From: Pseudoduganella armeniaca
GTDB taxonomy: Bacteria; Pseudomonadota; Gammaproteobacteria; Burkholderiales; Burkholderiaceae_D
Length of the DNA: 64,000 nt
Reading direction: 5' to 3'
NCBI RefSeq assembly: GCF_003028855.1
Contig: NZ_CP028324.1
Location: forward strand, 1,984,001-2,048,000
Shown here: positions 1 to 9,704 of the stretch, piece after piece
How the letters are laid out: every line of letters begins with the position of its first letter
Position numbering within the stretch: the first letter of the stretch is position 1
Position numbers and translations under genes: made by a program
Notes under the pieces: generated by a model
What the model was told of the DNA's origin: nothing
Database searches by the model: none
Seen by the model: only the letters and a program-made list of their open reading frames with translations

Positions 1-1902
1 CACGCTGCCGCTGTCGCCGCCGACCGACAGCGGCGCGGTGTGGGCGGCCAGGGGCAGCTCGATGGCGAAGGTGCTGCCCAGGCCTTCCCCGGCGCTGGCC
101 GCCGTCAGCGTGCCGCCGTGCAGCTCGACCAGGCGGCGCGCCAGCGACAGGCCGATGCCCAGCCCGGCCTGCGACCGTCCCAGCGAGCGGTCGGCCTGGA
201 AGAAGATGTCGAACACGTGCGGCAGCGCGGACGCGCCGATGCCGATGCCGTTGTCGCTGATCTCGATTCGTACCTGTCCGTGGTGCTGCGTGTCGCCCGC
301 GGGCGGGCGCAGCACGAACACGTCCAGCGCGATGCGGCCGCCGTTGGGCGTGTACTTGGCGGCATTGTTGAGCAGGTTGGAGAATACCTGCGCCAACCGG
401 GTGGCGTCGCCGGTCAGCGGCACCGGCGCGTCCGGCTGGTGCACGGAGAGCGCATGGCGGCGCTGCTGCAACAGCGGGCCGGAGGTCTCCAGCGCATGCG
501 CGATCACGTCCTGCAGCACCAGCGGTTCGTGGCGGATGCCCAGCTTGTTCGTCGTGATGCGCGATACGTCCAGCAGGTCGTCCACCAGGCGCACCATCTG
601 CTTGAGCTGGCGCTCCATGATGTCCAGCACATTGGTGGCGGGGACAGCGGCGCGGCCGGGCAGGCGCAGGATCTGCAGCGCGTTGACCAGTGGCGCCATC
701 GGGTTGCGCAGCTCGTGCGCCAGCGTGGCCAGGAACTCGTCCTTGCGCACGTCGGCCGCCTGCAACGCTTCCTGCGCGGCACGACGCTCGCGCAGCTCCT
801 TGGCGGCCCGGTCGCGTGCCTCGTCCAGCGCCAGCGCGGCGCGCTCCAGCGAGTCGGCCACTTGCTGGGCTTCGCGGAAATCGACGCGCGCCGGCTGCAC
901 CGGCCGCCCGGCGCCCAGCGCGGTGGCCGGATCGATCAGCGCATGCACGGAGTGGGCGATGCGGCCACCAACGAGCCAGGCCATCGCGAAGCCCATCGCC
1001 AGCAGCACGACGGTGGCGACGATCAGCGACTCCAGCGTGCGCAGCAGGCCGGCGGTCAGGTTCTTGTGCGGCACCCCCAGCATCACCGTCCAGCCGGACT
1101 TGGGCGAGCGGCTGTACAGGGTCACCACTTCGACGTCGTCCACCGTCAGCGAATCGAACGTGTCCTCCAGCTGCTGGCGCACGCGCGCCACCACTTCGGG
1201 CCGTGGCTGGCGCCCCTGGAACTGCTCGATCTGCAGGTTGCGGGCGACGATGACCTCCTCGCTGTCGAGGATCGCGGCGCGCCAGCTGTCCGGGATCTTC
1301 TGGTCGGTCAGGATGCCGTTCAGTGCGGACGGCATGACCTGCGCCGCCAGCACGTACCGCACCGCGCCGTCGCGCAGGATCGGCACGGCCACCGTGATCG
1401 TCATGGCGCCGTTGGCGGCCCGGTACAAGCTGGAGACGCCCGGCTGGCGCGTGCGCACGACCTGGCGCAGCAGCGTGGCGGGGCCAATGCCCTGGCCGGC
1501 GGCGGCCGTGTTCGTCAGTTGCTGTCCGCTGGCAGGGTCGTACAGCACGATTTCCGTGATGGGCAGGATCGCATGCACGTTCGACGCCTGGCGCCGGAAC
1601 TCGGTATGGTCCGCGCTGTCGATATCGTCCGATACCGACAAGGTGCGCAAGGCGGTCACGACCGTGTCGAAGTCGCGGTCCACCACGGAGACCATCGAGC
1701 GTGCCGTCGACATCGCTTCCGTCAGCAGGCTGGAACGCTCGACCCGATAGTGGTCGTAGATCAGGAAGCCGGACACGATGGCGGCCGGCAGCACGCAGCT
1801 GAGTACGAGCAGCGCCAGCCTGAACCGGATCGTCGGCAAGCGCGCGGCCGCACTGTGGCGCGCCGAGCCGTTCGGGGCCGATAGGGGAGGGGAGGAATCC
1901 AC
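1..1902 (-). CDS. Membrane sensor histidine kinase (partial, 3' end beyond the window)
   Basis: Read on the minus strand this is a long open frame that runs off the left edge. It begins with an N-terminal membrane segment (about residues 27-46), then a roughly 230-residue extracytoplasmic sensor region, a second membrane segment near residue 290, a HAMP/coiled-coil stretch, and the kinase core. The H-box reads LATLAHELRNP (His near residue 396), followed by an N-box (FSNLLNNAAKY), a G1 box (SDNGIGIG) and a G2 box (GIGLSLARRLVELHGG). It should autophosphorylate and signal in a two-component pathway. A receiver domain may follow beyond the edge, but this is unseen. The GTG at 1902 is the only plausible start I find, and its ribosome binding site is weak, so the start is uncertain. 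It is divergent from the M20 peptidase gene. Confidence 0.85.
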   Translation of the reverse strand, partial: MDSSPPLSAPNGSARHSAAARLPTIRFRLALLVLSCVLPAAIVSGFLIYDHYRVERSSLLTEAMSTARSMVSVVDRDFDTVVTALRTLSVSDDIDSADHTEFRRQASNVHAILPITEIVLYDPASGQQLTNTAAAGQGIGPATLLRQVVRTRQPGVSSLYRAANGAMTITVAVPILRDGAVRYVLAAQVMPSALNGILTDQKIPDSWRAAILDSEEVIVARNLQIEQFQGRQPRPEVVARVRQQLEDTFDSLTVDDVEVVTLYSRSPKSGWTVMLGVPHKNLTAGLLRTLESLIVATVVLLAMGFAMAWLVGGRIAHSVHALIDPATALGAGRPVQPARVDFREAQQVADSLERAALALDEARDRAAKELRERRAAQEALQAADVRKDEFLATLAHELRNPMAPLVNALQILRLPGRAAVPATNVLDIMERQLKQMVRLVDDLLDVSRITTNKLGIRHEPLVLQDVIAHALETSGPLLQQRRHALSVHQPDAPVPLTGDATRLAQVFSNLLNNAAKYTPNGGRIALDVFVLRPPAGDTQHHGQVRIEISDNGIGIGASALPHVFDIFFQADRSLGRSQAGLGIGLSLARRLVELHGGTLTAASAGEGLGSTFAIELPLAAHTAPLSVGGDSGSV

Positions 1903-1946
1903 TGAGGATCGCTGTCGTTGAGGAAAGATGTAAACTGGTAATTGTT

Positions 1947-1958
1947 GTAACACGTTAC
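1947..1958. promoter_or_regulatory. Short palindrome GTAACACGTTAC between divergent genes
   Basis: A perfect inverted repeat (GTAAC, two-base spacer, GTTAC) lies in the gap between the sensor kinase and the M20 peptidase. It could be an operator for one or both genes. Nothing else in the window carries the same site, so this is only a candidate. Confidence 0.25.
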
Positions 1959-2079
1959 CATAGCTTCGCTGCCCGCGGCGATCCAGCCTTCGCGACAGCC
2001 GCCGTGCCGCGCCTGTTGTTGTTCGGTAGCAGCGGACGGTCCTTCCTTGTGTCTTTCTCGTTACTCATATAGGTGTGCC

Positions 2080-3600
2080 ATGCTGAAGAAAGCCGTGCTG
2101 TTGTCGTTCTTGCCCCTGCTGTCCGCCGTCGTGCCCTGTGCCGGCGCGGCACCCAGCGCGCTGGCCGTCGCCACGGCCGAGCATGCCCGCACGGCCTATG
2201 CCGGCAAGGTCGTCGACACGCTGGCGGGCCTGGTGGCATTCAACACGGTGGCCGACCCGCAGGTGCCGTTCGAACGCAGTGCGGCCCACCTCGGTTTCAA
2301 GGCCTACCTGAAGCAGGAGGCCCGTCGGCTGGGTTTCGACTACCGCGATGACGGTTACGTCGTCGTCATCGGGCACGGCCAGGGGCGCGAGCGGGTTGGC
2401 GTCATCACCCATGGCGACGTGCAGCCCGTCGATCCGTCGAAATGGCGCCAGTCGCCGTTCCTGCTCGACCGCACTAGCGAACCCGGCCTGCTGTTGGGAC
2501 GAGGCGCGGAGGACGACAAAGGGCCGATCGCCACGGCGCTGTATGCGATGAAGGCCATCAAGGATCGCAAGCTGCGCTTGAAGAAGCGCATCGAGCTGTA
2601 CGTCTACATGGCGGAGGAATCGGACTGGGCGCCGCTCGAGGCTTACCTGAAGACGCACACGCCGCCGCAGGTCAACATCACTCTCGATGCGGAGTACCCG
2701 GCCGTGATCGCCGAGAAGGGCTGGGGCCTGGTCAGCGTGGCCATTCCGGCCGTGCCGGCAGCGCCGGCGCCGGCAGGTGCCGCCGTGCTGACCAGCTTCA
2801 CGGGTGGCTTCTTCGACAGTCAGATTCCCGAGGATGCCAACGCCATCATCGATGGCGCCAGCGGCGAGCTGGAGCAGGCCATCCGGGCCCGTGCGGCGGC
2901 CCAGCGGGGCATGCGCTATGTATTCGACCGTTCAGGCGGGCGCCTGACGATACAAGCCAAGGGTGTGTCGGCGCACTCGTCGAAACCGGAAGACGGGGTC
3001 AACGCCATCGCCATGCTGGCCGACGCGCTGGCCGGACAATCCTGGCACGGCACGGCGGCAGCGGGCATGGTGAATTTCCTGAATGACCTCGTCGGCACTG
3101 GGCTGCATGGCGAAAAATTCGGCGAGGCCGCCTATCGCGACGCGTTCATGGGCCCGATGACGGTGGCGCCCGTCGTGCTGAAGGAGGCCGACGGCACCCT
3201 GCGGCTGAACATCAACCTGCGCCGCCCACGCGGCAAGACGGCGCCCGTTCTCGAAGCGCAGTTCAAGGCGGCGTTCGACGCCTGGAAAGCCGGCCAGGGT
3301 AATGCCATGGCCGGCGCCACGCTGGCGACCCAGCTGGGCGAGCCATGGGTGCGCGACGATGCCCCGCAACTGCCGGTACTGCTGGACGTGTTCTCGCACT
3401 ACACCGGCATCGCCAACGCCAAGCCCATATCGATCGGTGGCGGTACCAACTCGCGGCTGTTCCCGAACGCGGTCAGCTTCGGTCCAGGCATGCCCGGCGC
3501 CGTCTACACGGGTCACTCGGAGCATGAATTCATCAGCGAAAAGCAACTGTTGCTGAACCTGCAGATGTATACCGCCGTGCTGGTGGAACTGGCGCGGTAG
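2080..3600 (+). CDS. M20-family metallo-dipeptidase, exported
   Basis: A 506-residue protein with a Sec-type signal (MLKK followed by a hydrophobic run ending near AGA). The zinc peptidase landmarks of the M20 / PepV-like dipeptidases are all present in order: THGDVQPVD (metal His), RGAEDDKGP (bridging Asp), MAEESD (catalytic and metal Glu), LDAEYP (metal Asp) and, near the end, GHSEHEF (metal His). A dimerisation-type domain lies between them. It probably hydrolyses dipeptides or N-acyl amino acids in the periplasm. The ATG at 2080 is chosen because it starts the signal peptide. An upstream in-frame start at 2047 would only add unrelated residues. Substrate cannot be read from the sequence. 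Confidence 0.88.
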   Translation: MLKKAVLLSFLPLLSAVVPCAGAAPSALAVATAEHARTAYAGKVVDTLAGLVAFNTVADPQVPFERSAAHLGFKAYLKQEARRLGFDYRDDGYVVVIGHGQGRERVGVITHGDVQPVDPSKWRQSPFLLDRTSEPGLLLGRGAEDDKGPIATALYAMKAIKDRKLRLKKRIELYVYMAEESDWAPLEAYLKTHTPPQVNITLDAEYPAVIAEKGWGLVSVAIPAVPAAPAPAGAAVLTSFTGGFFDSQIPEDANAIIDGASGELEQAIRARAAAQRGMRYVFDRSGGRLTIQAKGVSAHSSKPEDGVNAIAMLADALAGQSWHGTAAAGMVNFLNDLVGTGLHGEKFGEAAYRDAFMGPMTVAPVVLKEADGTLRLNINLRRPRGKTAPVLEAQFKAAFDAWKAGQGNAMAGATLATQLGEPWVRDDAPQLPVLLDVFSHYTGIANAKPISIGGGTNSRLFPNAVSFGPGMPGAVYTGHSEHEFISEKQLLLNLQMYTAVLVELAR

Positions 3601-3997
3601 CACAGCCGGGCCGTGCTGCCCGCCATGATGCCGGGACAGGTGCCGGGACAGGTGCCGGTCATGGCAGGCCCTGCACCTTCAGGTGCGGCCGCAAGTTGCC
3701 TCCCTCAAATAAATCGCCATTATCATTATCGATTAATTATTTGACGCTGCCATATTATTAACGATGGCATCGAGATAATACCTGGACGTCTTGGTAATTA
3801 TTTGTTGTAACGCCCCAAAATAATCTGGCAAAACCGCTGGAAAACAGTTTTCTCCCCGCCTTAAATCATTTACCATGGGCAACAAGTCGCTCTGTGAGCG
3901 GCTTCCAGCCCATGCCCGGCTGTCGCCAACGGGCATCCACATTCGGTTTTCATTAGCGAAAACACCAGTCTGTTATTGGATTGGTAAGGGAATCTGC
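3601..3997 (+). other. Intergenic region, AT-rich, probable promoter of the GumN gene
   Basis: No convincing gene. The first part holds a 12-base direct repeat (GCCGGGACAGGT, twice, about 3630-3660). From about 3700 the sequence becomes markedly AT-rich, as expected for a promoter region of the downstream TraB/GumN-family gene. No clear -35/-10 pair was chosen. Confidence 0.4.
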
Positions 3998-4966
3998 ATG
4001 CCGCGTTATTTGACTTTCGTTATTGCCCTATTCATTTCATGGTCGGCCAATAGTATGGAAATGAGCATCCCCAAGGAGGTCACCTCGACGGTAGCTTCCG
4101 CGGTGCCCGCCAGCGCCGCCGCGCCGATTCAGCTACAGGCCGCGCCCCGACGCGGAACCCTCTACAAGGTACGCCACGATGGCAAAACCAGCTACCTGTT
4201 CGGTACTATCCACGTCGGCAAGCAGGGCTTTTTCCCGCTCGAGCCCGAAGTTACCCGCGCATTGGCCGATGCCAGCGCCCTCGTCCTGGAACTCGACACG
4301 CGCGTCCACAAGCCATTCGAGCAAGCCCTGGCAAAATATGGCAGCTATTCGGCGGGAGATTCCATCACCCGGCACCTGTCGCCGTACGCGCTCGCCAAAC
4401 TGAACAAGGCCTTGGCCAAGGCTGGCCTGGCCTTGCAGAACGTGGCCATGTACCGGCCTTGGCTTGTGGCGAACATCCTTGTCGGTACCGAGATCGAAAA
4501 GCACGGCTACCACCGCAGCAACGGCGTCGAGGGTTTCCTGCTGACGGCGGCCGTGGAGCAGAAGAAGCAGGTGCACGAACTGGAATCGGCCGACTATCAG
4601 CTCAGTCTGTTCGCATCCCTTGACGATGCCCAGCAGGAACGCTACCTGGTGGAGAACCTCGAAGAGCTGGAAAACGGCCGCGCCCTGCAGAAGTCGGCGG
4701 GCCTGATCGATGCCTGGAGCAATGCCGACGCCGCCCGTATCGACGTGATGGCGCGCGAACTGACGTCCGGCGACAGCGTTTCCGCCACCTTCATGGACCG
4801 CACGCTGCTGGGCAAGCGCAATCCGGAAATGGCCGCGCACATCGAGCGCATCATGCAAGGTGACCAGGTGGCGTTCGTCGGCATCGGCCTGCTGCACCTC
4901 GTGGGCGACAATGGCATCCCAGCGCTGCTGCGCCAGCGCGGCTACGAGGTGGAGAAGGTCTACTGA
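3998..4966 (+). CDS. TraB/GumN family protein
   Basis: A 322-residue protein with an N-terminal hydrophobic signal or anchor (residues 4-19) and a Pro/Ala-rich linker, then the GumN/TraB/TIKI-type domain. The GxxH signature GTIH is at residues 69-72, and a second conserved glycine-histidine block (GIGLLHLVGDNG) lies near the C-terminus. Family members include metalloprotease-like TIKI proteins, and bacterial members are usually of unknown substrate. An AAGGG ribosome site precedes the ATG at 3998. The frame is open further upstream, but those residues look like non-coding sequence. It stands alone, between the M20 peptidase and a convergent lipoprotein gene. Confidence 0.82.
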   Translation: MPRYLTFVIALFISWSANSMEMSIPKEVTSTVASAVPASAAAPIQLQAAPRRGTLYKVRHDGKTSYLFGTIHVGKQGFFPLEPEVTRALADASALVLELDTRVHKPFEQALAKYGSYSAGDSITRHLSPYALAKLNKALAKAGLALQNVAMYRPWLVANILVGTEIEKHGYHRSNGVEGFLLTAAVEQKKQVHELESADYQLSLFASLDDAQQERYLVENLEELENGRALQKSAGLIDAWSNADAARIDVMARELTSGDSVSATFMDRTLLGKRNPEMAAHIERIMQGDQVAFVGIGLLHLVGDNGIPALLRQRGYEVEKVY

Positions 4967-5024
4967 CGAGTCTGCCGAGCGGCCATGCCATCCCCCGGCA
5001 TTAGCGCCCTGGTCGCCAGCATTG

Positions 5025-5660
5025 CTATTGTCGCTGGATCAAGCCGTTGCGATACATGACCTTGTCGCCGATCCGGTAATCCGGCGGATTCTCGACGAGC
5101 ACGGCCTGGCTGCCGCCATCCTCCGTGCGCAGCGTGACTCGATACACGGTGCCCATGGCGGCGCCTGTGCCAGGCACGGCCCCACCGACGGCTGCCGCCC
5201 CGGGCGGCCCACCGATCCCAATCCCCGTTTGCGCTTCCTGGCGCGACAGTGGCTCGATCGCCAGCACGGTGCCGCGCCAGCTGATCTGCGTGTCACCGGG
5301 CGTGCGGCCGGGCATGCGCTCGTCCATTCGTGTGGCCGAGCTCCCTGAAGTGCCGGTGCTGGCGCTGTTACCGCTGCTCTGGCCGGTCTCGTCCTTCTGC
5401 TGGCGCTGGTCCTGCCGGCGGTCTTGCCATTTGTCGCCGGCTTTGTCGCGGTCCATCGCCTTGTTCTGCGCCTTGTCTTGCGTGTCGTAGCTACGACCGC
5501 CGTTGCCTTCCATGCTGTTGCCGGAAGTGCCGCCATTGGATGCGCCGGCGCTGCCGGCCTTGTTTGCCATGTTCCCGCACCCTGCGGCAGCCGCGCAGAG
5601 CAGAACCAACCCACAAAGTGTGAGGATGCTGGTTCTTATGATGCCTGTTCTTGATGTCAT
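5025..5660 (-). CDS. Putative lipoprotein of unknown function
   Basis: A 211-residue protein with a signal sequence ending in a lipobox AAGC (Cys28), so it should be lipid-anchored. Residues 30-115 are Gly/Ser/Asn- and then Asp/Lys/Gln-rich and look disordered. The C-terminal 90 residues (from about ISWRGTVLAIEP) look like a small beta-rich domain with a glycine-rich insert, of the general kind seen in SlyB-type lipoproteins (YRVTLRTEDGG, YRIGDKVMYRNG). No specific function is recognised. It is convergent with the GumN gene. Confidence 0.7.
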   Translation of the reverse strand: MTSRTGIIRTSILTLCGLVLLCAAAAGCGNMANKAGSAGASNGGTSGNSMEGNGGRSYDTQDKAQNKAMDRDKAGDKWQDRRQDQRQQKDETGQSSGNSASTGTSGSSATRMDERMPGRTPGDTQISWRGTVLAIEPLSRQEAQTGIGIGGPPGAAAVGGAVPGTGAAMGTVYRVTLRTEDGGSQAVLVENPPDYRIGDKVMYRNGLIQRQ

Positions 5661-5774
5661 GATCGGTCTCCGGAAGCGAGCGACTTGCCCGTACAGGTAA
5701 GACGCGCGAGGAGCCAGATCGTTCAGGCGCCGCGGTCAGCGCTTGATATGGATCAAACGCCGCGCCATCGAAAA

Positions 5775-6170
5775 CTAGGATTGCGCTTTGCGGTTCGACC
5801 AGAGCATCCACATCACGGTCGATGTCACGATGGCGGCGGTACAGTCGACATACCAATCCCGCACCGCCCCGTGGCGGTATGGCAGGAAGCTTTGCACGCA
5901 TTCGTCGATGGCGCCCATCGCGGCGATGGTCAGCACGGCCTTCACGGCGCGCAGGGCCGGCGTGCCGTGACTGCCGGTAAAGATCAGGAATGCGAGCACG
6001 GCATAGGCACACGAGTGCAGCACGACGCCGGAGGCCACCTCGGCGGCGTCGGCGCGGGCGCCTGGAATGGAGCCGACGATGACGATCAAGGCAAACAGCG
6101 TCCAGGCGCTCCAGTAGCGCAGGCGGGCATGGGTGGGTTGCAGCAGCAAGGCGTTCAGCAGGTTCAGCAC
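5775..6170 (-). CDS. VanZ-like membrane protein
   Basis: About 131 residues with four hydrophobic segments and the conserved acidic motif GAIDECVQSFLPYR followed by DWYVD, typical of the VanZ-like family. The role in non-resistant bacteria is unknown. The frame stays open to 6332 but the upstream part runs through a terminator hairpin and is unlikely to be translated, so the GTG at 6170 is preferred. The start is uncertain because the ribosome site is weak. Confidence 0.65.
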   Translation of the reverse strand: MLNLLNALLLQPTHARLRYWSAWTLFALIVIVGSIPGARADAAEVASGVVLHSCAYAVLAFLIFTGSHGTPALRAVKAVLTIAAMGAIDECVQSFLPYRHGAVRDWYVDCTAAIVTSTVMWMLWSNRKAQS

Positions 6171-6215
6171 GGTCGTTGTAGCAGTTGCGGGAAAAGCAAG
6201 ACGATAACACGGCCC

Positions 6216-6366
6216 CGGGGGAAAAAACGCCCGCCGGTCGTGGCGGGCGGAAACCCTGTTCGGGCCAAGAGATCGGACGATACGAATTCGGAGCGGTGTG
6301 CCAGGCGGCACACCTGTTCTGCCGCCACGCATATCGGTTGCGTGTGCAGCAGATGAGTCAAGTATA
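6216..6366 (-). ncRNA. Candidate structured RNA or attenuator ahead of the VanZ-like gene
   Basis: On the minus strand a -10-like TATACT (6366-6361) is followed by about 135 bases with several strong hairpins: CACGCA...TGCGTG, GGTGTGCC-GCCT-GGCACACC, and finally a GC stem CGCCCGCC...GGCGGGCG followed by six T (to about 6216). The terminator ends about 45 bases before the VanZ-like start. This fits either a free small RNA or a leader that ends transcription conditionally. No Rfam family is recognised and the -35 box is poor. Confidence 0.4.
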
Positions 6367-6394
6367 GAAGCCCATTGTGACGGGGTGATGACAC

Positions 6395-6744
6395 CTCACA
6401 ACAACACTTTACTGCATTACGAACAATCTTTTTCGCCTAGTAAAAGTTAAATTGTTACCAAGAATTACGAAACTCAACAATTGTTAGCGGTAAAACATTC
6501 AGGAATAAACCTTACAGCAAAATTACATTTTGCAATATGCGTTCAATAAATAATTTCCTACCAATAAGTTGTCGTATCTGCCATGAAATTTTGTCGCTGT
6601 TGTTGTTTAGCAACAACATCTGTCCTTAACTGACTTTACTACCTGGAAATGGTCTGATACCGGCCCTTAAAAGGGCAGTTCCCCGCCGCACGCGGCAAGC
6701 GGCGTGGACGAATCACATTGAGTGACCACTAGCAGGAGAGAGTC
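6395..6744 (+). promoter_or_regulatory. AT-rich upstream region of the TonB receptor gene
   Basis: About 350 bases with no gene. It is clearly AT-richer than its surroundings and holds a short inverted repeat (TGTTGTTG...CAACAACA, about 6598-6620). It presumably contains the promoter and control sites of the receptor gene. An AGGAGAG ribosome site at about 6733 sets the TTG start of the gene. Confidence 0.5.
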
Positions 6745-9615
6745 TTGAATCAGAAGTTGGTTTTGAAGCGCAGCGTGATCGCTGTCGCGATGGCCGTTGC
6801 CGCCCAGGCAGCGTTCGCCCAGGAGGCGCAAGCCCCGATCCAGAAGGTCTTCGTGACCGGTTCCAATATCAAGCGCGCCGACAAGGAAGGCTCGTCGCCG
6901 GTGCAGACCGTGTCGGCCAAGCAGATCGCCGCGACCGGTGCCAACACCGTGGCCGAACTGCTGCACTCGATCCCGGCCTTCGGCTCGGGCGCGTCGGTGG
7001 ACGGTTCCGATGGCGGCTTCTCGAACGGCGCCAGCACCGCGTCGCTGCGTGGCCTGGGGTCGTCGTCGACCCTGATCCTGTTGAACGGCCGCCGCATCAC
7101 GGCATCGGCTTACGCCGACCCGAACCAGGGCAAGTCGGCTGTCTATGACCTGAACACCATTCCAATCTCCGCCATCGAGCGCGTCGAGATCTTCAAGGAC
7201 GGCGCATCGGCCGTGTACGGCTCCGACGCGATTGCCGGCGTCATCAACTTCATCACGAAGAGCGATTTCAACGGCCTGCAACTGTCGGCCAACATCAGCG
7301 CCAACGACGACGGCGAATACAAGCGCGAGAACGTCAATGGCGTGTGGGGCTTCGGCGACCTGGAGCAGAAGGGTTGGAGCGGCTTCGTGGCGTTCGACGC
7401 TTCCAAGCGTCACCGCACTACCGTGTACGATCAGAAAGACGTCGAGAACGACCTGTACCGCGACATCAACACGCGCCTGAACCCGTTCTCCAGCTCGCTG
7501 TCGGCATCGCCGTTCTTCTACAAGGAAACGAAGCCAGGCAGCATGGCGTTCTACAACAACTACGCCAACCGCGCCAGCGTCATCAACCAGGTCAACTGCG
7601 ACAAGTCGCAGCAGCTGGTGGGCGACCGCAACCTGCACAACCTGACGGCCATCGACACGCTGGTCGGCCGCACCTTCTGCAACTTCGACACCAACGCCTA
7701 CAACGAAGTGCAGGGCAAGGGCGAGGACGCGAACGTGCTGTCCAAGTTCACCTTCAAGCTCAACAACAACATCACGGCCTTCGCCGAAGCGTCGTACAGC
7801 CGTACCGAGCGTTACTTCACCGCCGCGCCGCGCGCGGTGCGCTCCACGGCACCGACGACCGTGTTCACCAATGGTGGTGTGCCTTCGCAGTTCCAGATCG
7901 TGCTGCCGGTCGGCCACCCGGACAATCCGTTCACCGACGCCCGTTCCGCTGTCGGCTTCCGCCTGGTGAACTCGACCAACGCGTCCGAGAACATCAACGA
8001 ATCCTACCGCCTGGTCGCTGGCCTGCAAGGCAGCGTCAAGGGTTGGGACTGGGAATCGGCCCTGCTGTGGAACCGTGGCGAGCGCACCGAGCGCGGCTAC
8101 GGCTACCTATACCTGCCGACGATGCGCCGCATCATGACGGAAAACCGCACGCTGGCCGCCACGATGGCAGACCCGACGGCAACCCGCGACATCGAAAACC
8201 GTGGCTTCGCCCAAGTCAAGCAAATCGATGCCAAGGCCTCGACGTCGTTCGGCAAGCTGCCGGGCGGCGAGATTGGCCTGGCCCTGGGTGGCGAAATCCG
8301 CCAGGAACAGATCGGCCTGACGCCTGACCTGGCAGTCCAGCGCGGCGACATCATCGGCCTGGCCAACTCCACGGCCGATGGCTCGCGCGTAGTCAAGTCG
8401 GCCTTCGTCGAACTGCGCACGCCGTTCTTCAGCAACTTCGAGATGGACTTCGCCGGCCGCTGGGACAAGTACCCGAGCGCCAGCAACTTCGTGCCGAAAG
8501 TCGGCGCCAAGTGGACCGCCAACGAGCACTTCACCTTCCGCGGCACCTTCGCCGAAGGCTTCCGCGCACCGGCCCTGACCCAGGTGTCGCCAGGTGGCGT
8601 GCAGTCGTTCACCACGGTGACCGACAAGCTGCGCTGCCCGGATGGCGTCAATCCGCGCGACGGCGGCGACAAGGTCGACTGCTCGAAAGGCGTCTCCAGC
8701 CTGTCCGCCGCGAACCCGAACCTGGCCAACGAGCGCTCGCGCAGCCTGTCGTTCGGCATGATCGTCACGCCGACGAAAAACCTGGACATCCTGATCGACT
8801 GGTACCGCATCAAGAAGGTCGATGAGACCGCGCTGCTGGGCGCCCAGACCGTGATCGATCACGAGTCCGACTATCCTGGCCTGGTCGTGCGCGACCCGAA
8901 CAGCAACAACTGGGTAAAGGATGAAGACGGCAATGTGGTGCAGAATTCCGGCGCCATCACGCAGATCAACCGTTCCTACGTCAACCAGGGCAGCACCGAA
9001 GTTTCCGGTATCGACCTGGAAATCACCCACCGCCTGCCGCTGGGCGACCTGGGCAAGGTGACGACGTCGCTGAACTGGGCCTACCTGGCCGAGTTCCGCC
9101 GTGCCGAGCACTACGGTGACGTCGCGCACAACCTGGCCGGTACCCGTGGCGGCCTGTCCGACTGGAACACGACGGTTGACGACAACCCGCGCAACCGCGG
9201 CTCGCTGTCCGTCAACTGGCAGCGTGGCGACCATTCGTTCACCGCGACCGGCAACTATGTGGGCGGCGTCTCGCTGCTGCGCCGTTACGACAACGACGTG
9301 ACGTATGACCAGCCATACTGCCACTACGGTTCTGGCCAGCCGAAGGGCGCCTCTTCGCTGGGTGGTCTGCCGAAGTACACCGACTACTTCGGCAGCAACT
9401 GCTCCGTGGCAGCCTGGACGACGTTCGACTTCAACTACAGCTACTCGGGCATCAAGAACCTGGTGTTGACGTTCAACGTGAAGAACGCGTTCGACCGCAA
9501 GGCGCCGTACGATCCTGCCTATGGCGGCACGAGCGACTTCCAGGGCTTCAACGACCAGCTGCACAATGGCAAAGGCCGTTACTTCCGCCTGAGCGCCAGC
9601 TACAACTTCTGGTGA
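6745..9615 (+). CDS. TonB-dependent outer-membrane receptor
   Basis: A 956-residue protein with a signal peptide (cleavage near AFA-QEA, residue 25), an N-terminal plug domain (VFVTGSNIKR, then TVAELLHSIPAFG, TLILLNGRR, AIERVEIFKDGASAVYGSDA) and a long beta-barrel that ends in an aromatic residue (RLSASYNFW). This is the plug type seen in the oligosaccharide/peptide-associated receptors common in Xanthomonas and Massilia. It imports an unidentified substrate across the outer membrane with TonB energy. The start is TTG at 6745 with AGGAGAG 6-7 bases upstream. It stands alone, followed by a terminator. Confidence 0.93.
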   Translation: MNQKLVLKRSVIAVAMAVAAQAAFAQEAQAPIQKVFVTGSNIKRADKEGSSPVQTVSAKQIAATGANTVAELLHSIPAFGSGASVDGSDGGFSNGASTASLRGLGSSSTLILLNGRRITASAYADPNQGKSAVYDLNTIPISAIERVEIFKDGASAVYGSDAIAGVINFITKSDFNGLQLSANISANDDGEYKRENVNGVWGFGDLEQKGWSGFVAFDASKRHRTTVYDQKDVENDLYRDINTRLNPFSSSLSASPFFYKETKPGSMAFYNNYANRASVINQVNCDKSQQLVGDRNLHNLTAIDTLVGRTFCNFDTNAYNEVQGKGEDANVLSKFTFKLNNNITAFAEASYSRTERYFTAAPRAVRSTAPTTVFTNGGVPSQFQIVLPVGHPDNPFTDARSAVGFRLVNSTNASENINESYRLVAGLQGSVKGWDWESALLWNRGERTERGYGYLYLPTMRRIMTENRTLAATMADPTATRDIENRGFAQVKQIDAKASTSFGKLPGGEIGLALGGEIRQEQIGLTPDLAVQRGDIIGLANSTADGSRVVKSAFVELRTPFFSNFEMDFAGRWDKYPSASNFVPKVGAKWTANEHFTFRGTFAEGFRAPALTQVSPGGVQSFTTVTDKLRCPDGVNPRDGGDKVDCSKGVSSLSAANPNLANERSRSLSFGMIVTPTKNLDILIDWYRIKKVDETALLGAQTVIDHESDYPGLVVRDPNSNNWVKDEDGNVVQNSGAITQINRSYVNQGSTEVSGIDLEITHRLPLGDLGKVTTSLNWAYLAEFRRAEHYGDVAHNLAGTRGGLSDWNTTVDDNPRNRGSLSVNWQRGDHSFTATGNYVGGVSLLRRYDNDVTYDQPYCHYGSGQPKGASSLGGLPKYTDYFGSNCSVAAWTTFDFNYSYSGIKNLVLTFNVKNAFDRKAPYDPAYGGTSDFQGFNDQLHNGKGRYFRLSASYNFW

Positions 9616-9654
9616 TCTGACTGATGCGCCGGCCTTGGGGCCGGCGCAGCGCAA

Positions 9655-9688
9655 AGCCGCCGCCGTCGCAAGACGCGGCGGCTTTTTT
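9655..9688 (+). terminator. Rho-independent terminator after the TonB receptor
   Basis: A GC-rich stem (GCCGCCGC...GCGGCGGC) followed by TTTTTT, 40 bases after the receptor stop codon. A-residues on the other side make it potentially bidirectional. Confidence 0.8.
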
Positions 9689-9704
9689 CATGGGGGCGCA
9701 GGAC

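Noticed and set aside
38..1884. Two overlapping 570-614-codon plus-strand frames at the left edge
   Set aside because: They are shadows of the minus-strand sensor kinase, whose H, N and G boxes are all readable.
6164..6394. 76-codon minus-strand frame before the VanZ-like gene
   Set aside because: It spans the terminator stem and no ribosome site supports it; the region is better explained as structured RNA.
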